Program-made: the position numbers and the translations under genes | From: a virus | Length of the DNA stretch: 20,168 nucleotides | IMG/VR virus record: IMGVR_UViG_3300028027_000299 | Coordinates: 1 to 20,168 of that record | Direction: 5' to 3' (one strand) | Notes under the pieces: model-generated | Databases searched by the model: none | Told to the model about the DNA's origin: nothing | Seen by the model: only the letters and a program-made list of their open reading frames with translations | Shown here: one piece after another, positions 1 to 6,137 of the stretch | Numbering within the stretch: position 1 is the stretch's first letter | Layout: the number at the start of each line of letters is the position of its first letter

Positions 1-329
1 GGTGAATCCTTAGCGTGTTTGGTAAAAATGGGCGTATAGTATAGCCACCTAAATATCCGCAAGCCCGTTAAATGCCGAATGCCTTCAATGCTACTTTCTC
101 CATAAACTGTAATTTGCCCCAAACTGCAAGCGTTTATAAATTCCACCCATAGCCAATTCCAACACACTTCCCGTTCGTCGCAATCTTTCAACTTTAGCGT
201 GTCAAATTTTAGGTATTGAAGGAATGTCTTTTTACAAATACCCTGCGATTCCATAAGAGTATTTGCCAATATAATACTTGCATTTTGGCAGCTATTGAAT
301 AGCTCTAAAAGCTGCTTATACATTTCCAT
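1..329 (-). CDS. Unrecognised phage protein, 3' end cut by window edge
   Basis: The reading frame starts at ATG 329-327 (MEMYKQLLEL) and stays open for 109 codons to the window edge, so the C-terminus is missing. It has several cysteines and tryptophans (for example CDEREVCWNWLW) but I recognise no family. It lies 42 bases downstream of the methyltransferase on the same strand and is probably co-transcribed. Its start sits in the context TTTGACTATG, nearly the same as at the 390-aa gene, which supports this start. A second in-frame ATG two codons on (MYKQLL) is also possible. No function is proposed. Confidence 0.6.
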   Translation of the reverse strand, partial: MEMYKQLLELFNSCQNASIILANTLMESQGICKKTFLQYLKFDTLKLKDCDEREVCWNWLWVEFINACSLGQITVYGESSIEGIRHLTGLRIFRWLYYTPIFTKHAKDS

Positions 330-371
330 AGTCAAAGAATGTTAGTTGTGGTTTCGGAATAGGTTTTATTC

Positions 372-1106
372 CTAAAAAATAGTTAAAAATTTTGCTGCCA
401 ATAAATTCCGTGTAGGGGGGGGAATTGCATTAACCAATTCTTTCATTTTGGACTTAGCCGTGCCGATTTTAATCCAATCAATGCCCATCGCTAAAGCCCT
501 ATTTTCAAACAAAGTTTTGTCCAAATGGTCTTTCAGCTTTCCGCGAAAATAAACCATAGAGCTCGGTTTTTGCCCTTTCCCGCTACCAGGGCACCCATAG
601 CCAACGCAGGTAAGCAATTCGCCCGTTTTAACACTACCGCGTGGTTTTGGTAGAATAGGCTGGGGAACATAATCGCGTATGTGTTGGCTTAATTCAAAGT
701 GCCTTTCGCGTAAAACCCGAAGTTCGGGGAATAGGGTAGCAGAAAGTTTTAAATCAACCCGAAGACCTGCCTTGCTTGCGCCTTCCACATTTTCTATTAC
801 GAAGGGTTTCCCAGATTGCACCAAAAGGTCGCGCACGGGAAACATCAAATCGGGCTTTGTTGCTTTGATATGTTTCGGGGTAATTTTGGAATATCCTTGA
901 CACGGTGGCGATGCGTGGATAAAATCAAATTGCGCGATAAAATCGGGGTCTTGCAAAACCGCGAGCGCATCGGCTTGTATGAATGTGTAGGGATAATTAG
1001 GCTGCGCGATAAAGTCCACACCAACGACCTCAAACCCCGCACGCGCATAGCCTACGGAACAACCGCCTGCCCCGCAAAAAAGGTCTAATACTTTAGGTTT
1101 TAGCAT
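372..1106 (-). CDS. C5-cytosine DNA methyltransferase (compact, phage type)
   Basis: This 244-aa protein should transfer a methyl group from S-adenosylmethionine to carbon 5 of cytosine in a short DNA target. The family motifs appear in order: motif I DLFCGAGG (residues 8-15), motif IV SPPCQG with the nucleophile Cys69, motif VI ENVEG (105-109), motif VIII-like RERHFELS (133-140), and a C-terminal motif X-like NAIPP (226-230). Classical enzymes of this family exceed 300 residues, so the target-recognition region is short and the site cannot be predicted. No restriction enzyme lies beside it, so protection of phage DNA from the host is the likely role. The start overlaps the end of the 390-aa gene by 7 nt (ATGCTAA), implying coupled translation. 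An 8-base G run lies at motif X. Confidence 0.93.
   Translation of the reverse strand: MLKPKVLDLFCGAGGCSVGYARAGFEVVGVDFIAQPNYPYTFIQADALAVLQDPDFIAQFDFIHASPPCQGYSKITPKHIKATKPDLMFPVRDLLVQSGKPFVIENVEGASKAGLRVDLKLSATLFPELRVLRERHFELSQHIRDYVPQPILPKPRGSVKTGELLTCVGYGCPGSGKGQKPSSMVYFRGKLKDHLDKTLFENRALAMGIDWIKIGTAKSKMKELVNAIPPPTRNLLAAKFLTIF
415..422. repeat. Eight-base G tract inside the methyltransferase gene
   Basis: On the plus strand there is an uninterrupted run of eight G, encoding three prolines (IPPP) at motif X of the methyltransferase. Tracts of this length can slip during replication and shift the reading frame. Here it stands about 14 codons before the stop, so slippage would alter only the C-terminal tail. 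Confidence 0.9.
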
Positions 1107-2272
1107 TGGTCAAATAGGTTTAGTTGGGCGCGAATATTTTCCGAAACATAATTTAGTTTGTTGAGTAGCATTTTTTCGGCAGCTTGTAAAGCCCCGATAC
1201 GGTCTTTCTTATCAAAGCGTTTTCCTCTATCGCCAAAAACGGGGTGTCTCCGCCCTTGCTCATAAAAGGTATTTTTCATTAACCACCGACCGCGCTCAAA
1301 CCACACGGAGATATTCCCAATTTTCGGCAAACCTGCGGGTTTATCTGATTCGCGATAGTATCGGGTCCAAACGTCTCCCGATACTGCGACTGCTAAAAAA
1401 TCAATACCCGTTCCCCAGCCTCTCGCCCATTCGCCCCGTTCCCATTTGGATAGGTATTCAGCTTCGGCATCTATGGGTGGGGTTGGTGTTGTTGGGGCGA
1501 TAACTTCGGGCAAAGGCTCCGCCACAACTTCTATCTGTTTGGGTTCAATGGGCGCATACACTCCGTTTATTCGTTGGATGTAAGTTTCTAACCGATTCTG
1601 TGCAAGTTCCGCAGTTGGTACAAATCCTTGCTGATAGATTACTTTGTGCCCAAACTGATTCGTACCAATTATCTTATACAGCACCTGGTCGCTGGTTTGC
1701 GTGCCGAAAGACAAAGTAAGGTCGTTCGGTACAAAGTCGGGGTTTTCTGCTGGTACGATAGGGGTTTGGAATATTGGGCGCGATGTTTCGCTTATGCGCA
1801 TTCCATCGCTTTCCATATAGGCACGCGCATTAAAATAGGAAATGCGTTTTTTGGGCTGTTCTTCTTCGGCTTCTACGGTCGGTTTTTGGCGGTCGTATTC
1901 TTCGTCCAACACTACCCCCACATAAAAGCCCGTGTAGGATTCGGCATTCCATAGAACGACCTTTTGTAGGATTGTTGGTTCGCTGAATTTGTCAAAGGTT
2001 TGACCAAAAACAGTAACTAAATCGGCTTCGCCTGATTCAGTTTTGACCAACAACGGGGCATAGGATAGGACTAACACCATACGGCTTTGCACGCGCAAGG
2101 TTTGACCAACAACGGGGTTGGGGTGTCCTTGCTTGCAAACGCACCGCCAAACATTCAGCCCTTCCAATTTCTTACCTATTTGGGCGGGGGAGTTTGGGAA
2201 AAGTGCAAGGTTAGCAAGACGCACCTCGTATTTTATGGAATTTGTGCTAATTTGAAAAGGGAACTTGTACAT
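1100..2272 (-). CDS. Unrecognised 390-aa protein ending in a sliding-clamp-like motif
   Basis: I do not recognise this protein as a whole. Three parts can be seen: an N-terminal portion of roughly 240 residues, a proline- and glutamate-rich linker (around EPLPEVIAPTTPTPPIDAE), and a basic, aromatic C-terminal portion. The last ten residues are RAQLNLFDQC. QLNLF fits the bacterial beta-sliding-clamp binding consensus QL(S/D)LF, which suggests but does not prove contact with the replication clamp. I chose ATG 2272 (MYKFPFQIS) over a TTG two codons upstream because it shares the context TTTGACTATG with the gene at 329. A Bacteroidota-type promoter lies just upstream, and the methyltransferase overlaps its 3' end. 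The gene also carries a 17-bp direct repeat read in two frames. Confidence 0.8.
   Translation of the reverse strand: MYKFPFQISTNSIKYEVRLANLALFPNSPAQIGKKLEGLNVWRCVCKQGHPNPVVGQTLRVQSRMVLVLSYAPLLVKTESGEADLVTVFGQTFDKFSEPTILQKVVLWNAESYTGFYVGVVLDEEYDRQKPTVEAEEEQPKKRISYFNARAYMESDGMRISETSRPIFQTPIVPAENPDFVPNDLTLSFGTQTSDQVLYKIIGTNQFGHKVIYQQGFVPTAELAQNRLETYIQRINGVYAPIEPKQIEVVAEPLPEVIAPTTPTPPIDAEAEYLSKWERGEWARGWGTGIDFLAVAVSGDVWTRYYRESDKPAGLPKIGNISVWFERGRWLMKNTFYEQGRRHPVFGDRGKRFDKKDRIGALQAAEKMLLNKLNYVSENIRAQLNLFDQC
2042..2117. repeat. 17-bp direct repeat pair within the 390-aa gene
   Basis: The plus-strand 17-mer tttgaccaacaacgggg occurs at 2042-2058 and again at 2101-2117. A shorter related copy, tttgaccaa, begins at 1999. 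The two full copies are read in different frames (P-L-L-V-K and P-V-V-G-Q-T), so protein-level constraint does not explain the match. Confidence 0.85.
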
Positions 2273-2303
2273 AGTCAAAAATTGGTTTGTTCATTTAATA
2301 GCA

Positions 2304-2333
2304 CAAATATAAGTATTTAATTTTGTGGTGCAA
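2304..2333 (-). promoter_or_regulatory. Bacteroidota-type promoter for the 390-aa/methyltransferase operon
   Basis: On the minus strand, TTG (2333-2331) is followed after exactly 19 bases by TATATTTG (2311-2304). This matches the Bacteroidota -33/-7 pattern (TTTG or TTG, about 19-20 bases, TAnnTTTG). Transcription would start near 2297, giving a 5' leader of about 25 nt before the ATG at 2272. It lies just past the terminator of the upstream 113-aa gene, so the downstream genes form a separate unit. Confidence 0.7.
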
Positions 2334-2374
2334 TAAAAACAAATCCTATTTTTAATATTTAACATTTTATTAAC

Positions 2375-2401
2375 AAAAAAGGGCGGGTTTTTAATCCGCC
2401 C
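2375..2401 (-). terminator. Rho-independent terminator after the 113-aa gene
   Basis: Read on the minus strand, GGGCGGATT and AACCCGCCC form a 9-bp stem (one G-U pair) around a 3-base loop, followed by TTTTTT. It begins 8 bases past the stop codon of the 113-aa gene. The other strand has no U run after the stem, so it acts in one direction. Confidence 0.85.
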
Positions 2402-2409
2402 AAACTTGC

Positions 2410-2751
2410 TTACCAATGTACCGCAATTATGTTTTGTAATAAGCAACTTCGCCAACCCCTTTTTACTGTATCATAAAATCTAACTTGGAAATAGGTATAA
2501 CCCGAACCCGTGCCTTTGACCCTATCAATTTCGGGTATGTAGTCTTTTTGGGTGGTTATGAATGCGTGTTGTATGGTTCTATCCTTTTTTTTATAGGTTA
2601 GATAAACCATAGGGTTTTCGTACAGCTTAGGGAAAATTTGCGTTTCGGCTATCGCTGCACGAATTGCGCTGATTAAACTGTAAAATCCGCAAGCCGTATA
2701 AAAATACCGTGCGCGAACTTTGATTTTTGCTTTTTGCTCTTCGTTGTACAT
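2410..2751 (-). CDS. Small protein resembling WYL_2/DUF2693 (SH3-like fold)
   Basis: This 113-aa protein has a C-terminal half (residues ~45-113) resembling Bacteroidota phage/plasmid proteins of the DUF2693/WYL_2 family. It shows a lysine-rich strand with a following turn (YKKKDRTIQHAF), an IPEIDRVKGTG segment, and an end of the form YDTVKRGWRSCLLQNII. That family is predicted to adopt a small SH3-like barrel; its role is unknown to me. The N-terminus (about 40 residues) looks helical. The gene stands alone between the tail-operon terminator and its own terminator. Its start context, TTTTAACTATG, resembles those of two other accessory genes. An 11-bp palindrome lies 23 bp upstream. I saw no convincing promoter. 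The gene looks real; the family call is tentative. Confidence 0.65.
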   Translation of the reverse strand: MYNEEQKAKIKVRARYFYTACGFYSLISAIRAAIAETQIFPKLYENPMVYLTYKKKDRTIQHAFITTQKDYIPEIDRVKGTGSGYTYFQVRFYDTVKRGWRSCLLQNIIAVHW

Positions 2752-2835
2752 AGTTAAAATAATTTATAAACGTTTGATAATCAACTGATTACATAATATT
2801 ATACGGACGTTTTACGCAAAGGTTGCATTTTTTGG

Positions 2836-2883
2836 AAAAAAAAGAATAAAAAAAACGCCCTATATCCGAAGACATAAGACGTT
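2836..2883 (-). terminator. Strong terminator of the structural-gene operon
   Basis: On the minus strand, arms AACGTCTTATGTC and GATATAGGGCGTT pair over 13 positions (three G-U) around the exceptionally stable loop TTCG closed by C-G (2854-2883). The stem is followed by T-rich sequence down to about 2836. It lies 23 bases after the tail-fibre stop codon and marks the end of the head-tail transcript. Confidence 0.9.
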
Positions 2884-2906
2884 CCAAAATGTACCACCAT
2901 AGTACA

Positions 2907-3995
2907 CTAATATTTAATAAAATGACAAGCCACAAGGTTTTTGGGTCGTGTTTCTGTTCCTCCTTCGCTTTCGGTTTGGTACCCGCTCGCAGTTCCGCCC
3001 AGCGTAACGATTGGCGAACCGCCACCATCTCCGCTAACGGTCGTTTCTAAATCGTGCAGGTGTGCTTTCAGCTCGTCGTCCTGCGCACTTCCCATAATAC
3101 GCGATGCGTCGCGACCTGCTCCGCCATCCAAATCCCGTATAAATCGCCCGCGTGTATCTGGCAAATTGAATGTGGTCGTTCCGTTCCCTGCCCCATAGGT
3201 CGTTCCTATTGCATTGAAAAGGGTGCGGTAAAGGCTTCGCGATTTTTCCGAACCGTCGCACCGCAAATAGCCCCCCAATGGGGTAATTGTGGAAAAGTGC
3301 GCAAGCATTGTCCCCGCAGGGATATTTTCGTTGTAATATTCCTGCCGATATGGGAATGTCTGCAACAGGGCAATCGCGCCACCGCTTATTACAAACGTTC
3401 CAACTTCTGCGCTGCGGGTGTTTACGCTATCCCACGCCCCGCCCGAACCCAATTTGCGCACGCCTGTAGCCGTATTGTACCACAATCCATAAACCGCACC
3501 TGGTGGTGGCGTTGGCTCCGCAACACTAGCATAAAAACGCGAAGTTTGATACCACGCCAAATTTATGTTCGTTGGGGATTGATAATCTACGATTAGGTTA
3601 TATGTACCGTCGGGAATGCCGACTGTAGATAATTCCAAATCCGATTCAACCGTTGCAACTGTAGCGATTACGCCTTTTTCGTCGTACCCATTCGCTACCA
3701 CAAATCGGAAAGGCGCGCCTACACTTGCCTGCAAACGCACGGTGGTACTCGCGGGGAAAATTAGCAGGTCAAGTTCACCCGTTGAACTGTTTGACTTGCC
3801 CAGCAGCACCCCGTTACGGATAGCCTGCGAGTTGTGCGCATAAATTTCCTCTATTTGCACTTTTAAAAATTCGGTGCGGTTAGCAAGCTGCTGCGGTTGG
3901 GTGTTTGAGGTGCCCCCGCTACCGCCTATAACATAATCGGCGGTGTTTAGCTCATATACATCAACCCACGTAGGGGTCGGGGTTAGATTCGCCAT
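2907..3995 (-). CDS. Tail fibre protein with phage tail collar domain
   Basis: This 362-aa protein is the likely distal fibre or baseplate-tip protein. The N-terminus carries a segment common to phage tail proteins (QQLANRTEFLK, residues ~35-45) near the attachment end. A middle beta-rich part of about 150 residues follows. From about residue 230 comes a collar domain (PF07484 type): GTMLAHFSTITP, GGYLRCDGSEKSRSLY, GTTYGAGNGTTTFNLPDTRGRFIRDLD. The protein ends in ETRPKNLVACHFIKY, typical of collar-domain fibres. It is the last gene of the structural operon, 23 bases before the strong terminator and 12 bases after the 151-aa gene. The family call is firm; receptor-binding function is inferred from position and domain. 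Confidence 0.9.
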   Translation of the reverse strand: MANLTPTPTWVDVYELNTADYVIGGSGGTSNTQPQQLANRTEFLKVQIEEIYAHNSQAIRNGVLLGKSNSSTGELDLLIFPASTTVRLQASVGAPFRFVVANGYDEKGVIATVATVESDLELSTVGIPDGTYNLIVDYQSPTNINLAWYQTSRFYASVAEPTPPPGAVYGLWYNTATGVRKLGSGGAWDSVNTRSAEVGTFVISGGAIALLQTFPYRQEYYNENIPAGTMLAHFSTITPLGGYLRCDGSEKSRSLYRTLFNAIGTTYGAGNGTTTFNLPDTRGRFIRDLDGGAGRDASRIMGSAQDDELKAHLHDLETTVSGDGGGSPIVTLGGTASGYQTESEGGTETRPKNLVACHFIKY

Positions 3996-4007
3996 TTTTT
4001 AGTTGAT

Positions 4008-4463
4008 TTAAAAGGTTATTGTCCATTCTACGACCACGCGGATATCCGAAGTTTTTACGATGCGCCCGACATAATACCGTGCGAATAGCGTTCCGTCCGC
4101 ACAAAATAGCCCAACTTCGCGAATTTGGTTTCCATTATTTTCGGTTATTTCGCAAATGCCGATGTACTTTACAGATGTTTGTGTGGGATATGCGGTAGTA
4201 GATTCTAAGGCTTTTATAAGGTCTTGGCTTACAAGGGCGGTATCTGTAAGGTCGGGAATTGTTCCACCAGAACCAAACGCAATATCTTGTACGATTTTAT
4301 CCGTATCGCCCGTAGCGGTCAAAATTGCGCAGGCTTCGCGCCCACTATTCACGACCAGGTTATCCCCGTTTAGCATATCCACCAATGCACCTTCGGCATT
4401 ATACACTTTGATTTTAACCCGACCTTTCGGGTTTAATGCGTCTCCGCCTATCTTTTTTTTCAT
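4008..4463 (-). CDS. Tail fibre-associated protein (fibre N-terminal-like)
   Basis: Using ATG 4463-4461 the protein is 151 aa (MKKKIGGDALNPKG). The start shares one base with the GpI stop codon (TAATG), so translation is probably coupled. An upstream alternative would overlap GpI by 100 bases and add an unlikely Arg-rich leader. It resembles the N-terminal attachment domains of phage fibres: a strand-rich start (VKIKVYNAEGALVDM), a central segment with many Thr and Asp, and a C-terminal IREVGLFCADGTLFARYYVGRIVKTSDI, like the EIGLF...AR pattern in such domains. Its place between GpI and the collar-domain fibre suggests an adaptor between baseplate and fibre. Confidence 0.75.
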   Translation of the reverse strand: MKKKIGGDALNPKGRVKIKVYNAEGALVDMLNGDNLVVNSGREACAILTATGDTDKIVQDIAFGSGGTIPDLTDTALVSQDLIKALESTTAYPTQTSVKYIGICEITENNGNQIREVGLFCADGTLFARYYVGRIVKTSDIRVVVEWTITF

Positions 4464-5917
4464 TAAACGTTTCTGTTTAGCGAGGTTTGGAAAACTTGTA
4501 CGATTGTGTTTAGGGTAATTGCTTCGGCTGGGCTTAGTCCTTCGCCTATTGTAGCAAAAGCGCATTCACGCGAGCCATGCCCTACGGCTGTCCCCTGCTC
4601 ATTTACAGCGCCCAAATATACGCTAAAATCTGAAATTGTATTAGCATTTCCCGTATCTGAATACAACAAAGTCGCGTTTCTGTGGCTTCGGGTAGTTGTG
4701 GCATCTGTTCGGCTTATTATAAAATAACCCTTAGAATCAATCGCGACCGCGTGGGAATATTTATTGGTGTTGTTGGCTGCTGAATAGAAATTGCCGGAGC
4801 TATTTGTCACGACAAATAGCTGCCCTTCCAACACATTCCCCGTAGTGCCGATCGCTCCCATATCCGCACCGCCACCCGAAAAGGTCGTACGCGAATAGTA
4901 GCTAATGTGTTGGCTGGTAAGATTCCCGTTTGTAGCTGGTACATAGTGGGTATCGCCAATCGCATTCGTACCATTAGGAAGTGCGCCCGTTTGCGAATGC
5001 GTCCAACCGCCTGCAAAGGTAAGCCTATAGGCGGGGTCTGTATCTGCTGGGTCTTTGAGGTTGTATTTGTGGGCATTCGCGGAGCTGCCGACCATAGGAT
5101 AAATTGCGTGCATTTTCGCCCAAATCCCTTCGGCTTTCAAATCGGCTACCAATTCCCCGATTGCGTCCTGCTCCGCAAAATCTGTAATGCCCGCAGCCGT
5201 AATAAACGCGAGGGAATCCGCATCAAATCGCGCAGCTCGCGCACGCACAAAGTCGCTAATGTTGGAATAGGTAAGTGTTCCGTCGTACTGAAAAAGCCCG
5301 TTGTATAGCCCACCAAACGCATCAGAAAGCCCGATTTGATTATCCAACAAAATCGTATCTTCTATGTCGGTCGTATCGTTGATAACCACATTCACGGTAA
5401 TATCAAAAAGCCTACATCGCGCAGGCTTAAATTCTTTGATAATCTCTAATGCGTCCGCAATTTGTCCCGCATCAATAACCGTGTTATTCGCCGAATTTAG
5501 CCAAACCCGAAAGAATGCCCAATGCCCAAAACTGCCGTACGTTTGCGTGCCGTCGTACTGAAACGTGCCGTCGTATAAAACGCTGTAGCCAACACCTTCT
5601 TCAATGTTATTCACTACCAAATTGATGTTCAAAAGCGCATCAATAATAGACTGTACCGTGCCTTTGCGTCGGTGTAAGCGGATAGCATTTTGGATAACTG
5701 CCCGTTTCTGGGCTACGGTCGTAGCATATTTATAACCTTTTACCCCCAATACGTCAAATTGGGCAGCCAAATAAGGTAAGACCGCTTCGTCCACCGTATC
5801 TATAAAATAGACCAAAAGCTTTTCAATCGGAGTTTCCGCAAGCTGCTGCGCACCCGCCTGTTCGTAGGCTTTAATGTGCGCAAAGCTTTGCAGGTATAGG
5901 GGTAAAAGGCTATCCAT
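4463..5917 (-). CDS. Baseplate protein GpI fused to a lectin-like C-terminal domain
   Basis: This 484-aa protein has a P2 GpI-type N-terminal domain (residues ~1-190): a helical start (LLPLYLQSFAHIKAYEQ), VLPYLAAQFDVLGVKGY, and LHRRKGTVQSIIDAL. P2 GpI itself is only about 175 residues. The remaining ~290 residues resemble structural proteins of Bacteroidota phages: AGITDFAEQDAI, KAEGIWAKMHAIYPMVG, NLKDP, GGWTHSQTGALPNGTN, ending GEGLSPAEAITLN. I expect a concanavalin/LamG-like beta sandwich, possibly for binding surface glycans. A short motif occurs twice (LYDGTFQYDGTQTY at 114-127, LYNGLFQYDGTLTY at 204-217). It starts in a TAATG overlap with the 71-aa gene. The GpI call is firm; the C-terminal fold is inferred. 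Confidence 0.88.
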   Translation of the reverse strand: MDSLLPLYLQSFAHIKAYEQAGAQQLAETPIEKLLVYFIDTVDEAVLPYLAAQFDVLGVKGYKYATTVAQKRAVIQNAIRLHRRKGTVQSIIDALLNINLVVNNIEEGVGYSVLYDGTFQYDGTQTYGSFGHWAFFRVWLNSANNTVIDAGQIADALEIIKEFKPARCRLFDITVNVVINDTTDIEDTILLDNQIGLSDAFGGLYNGLFQYDGTLTYSNISDFVRARAARFDADSLAFITAAGITDFAEQDAIGELVADLKAEGIWAKMHAIYPMVGSSANAHKYNLKDPADTDPAYRLTFAGGWTHSQTGALPNGTNAIGDTHYVPATNGNLTSQHISYYSRTTFSGGGADMGAIGTTGNVLEGQLFVVTNSSGNFYSAANNTNKYSHAVAIDSKGYFIISRTDATTTRSHRNATLLYSDTGNANTISDFSVYLGAVNEQGTAVGHGSRECAFATIGEGLSPAEAITLNTIVQVFQTSLNRNV

Positions 5918-6132
5918 TATATTTCTTCGGGTGCTAAAAATTTAAAAAATCCGTTCACTTCCTCAACGGTTACATCTGCTTTATTTACAAGTATATGCGG
6001 TTCCAGCTTTCGGAAAGTATCTGCGTGCGTGTAATTGGTAGCTTCTACCTGCGGGCTTTCGCCCAAATTTACAGCTTTGTTTTGGTGCACTTGCTCCGTG
6101 CTTATTTCTAAGCTTGCCAAACTACAATTCAT
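5917..6132 (-). CDS. Unrecognised 71-aa protein between GpJ and GpI
   Basis: This 71-aa acidic protein starts MNCSLASLEI and ends FKFLAPEEI. It is tightly packed: it begins 5 bases after the GpJ stop and its stop overlaps the GpI start (TAATG). That spacing strongly supports it as a real gene of the baseplate operon. There is no signal peptide or membrane segment and I recognise no family. In P2, J and I are adjacent, so this is an insertion relative to that order. A small baseplate or assembly factor is plausible from position only. Confidence 0.7.
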   Translation of the reverse strand: MNCSLASLEISTEQVHQNKAVNLGESPQVEATNYTHADTFRKLEPHILVNKADVTVEEVNGFFKFLAPEEI

Positions 6133-6137
6133 TTTTT

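Noticed and set aside
2752-2835. Promoter for the 113-aa gene
   Set aside because: A TTTG at 2820-2817 is present, but no TAnnTTTG lies at a proper distance, so none was annotated.
2789-3028. 79-codon frame with a hydrophobic stretch, possible small membrane (holin-like) protein
   Set aside because: It starts inside the tail-fibre gene, reads through the strong terminator hairpin, and its hydrophobicity comes from the T-rich terminator region.
2907-3995. Diversity-generating retroelement acting on the tail fibre
   Set aside because: No reverse transcriptase, template repeat or adenine-substituted copy of the fibre end was seen in the window.
4464-4565. Upstream start adding 34 residues to the 151-aa fibre-associated protein
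   Set aside because: It would overlap GpI by about 100 bases and add an Arg-rich leader; the TAATG start at 4463 fits the operon.
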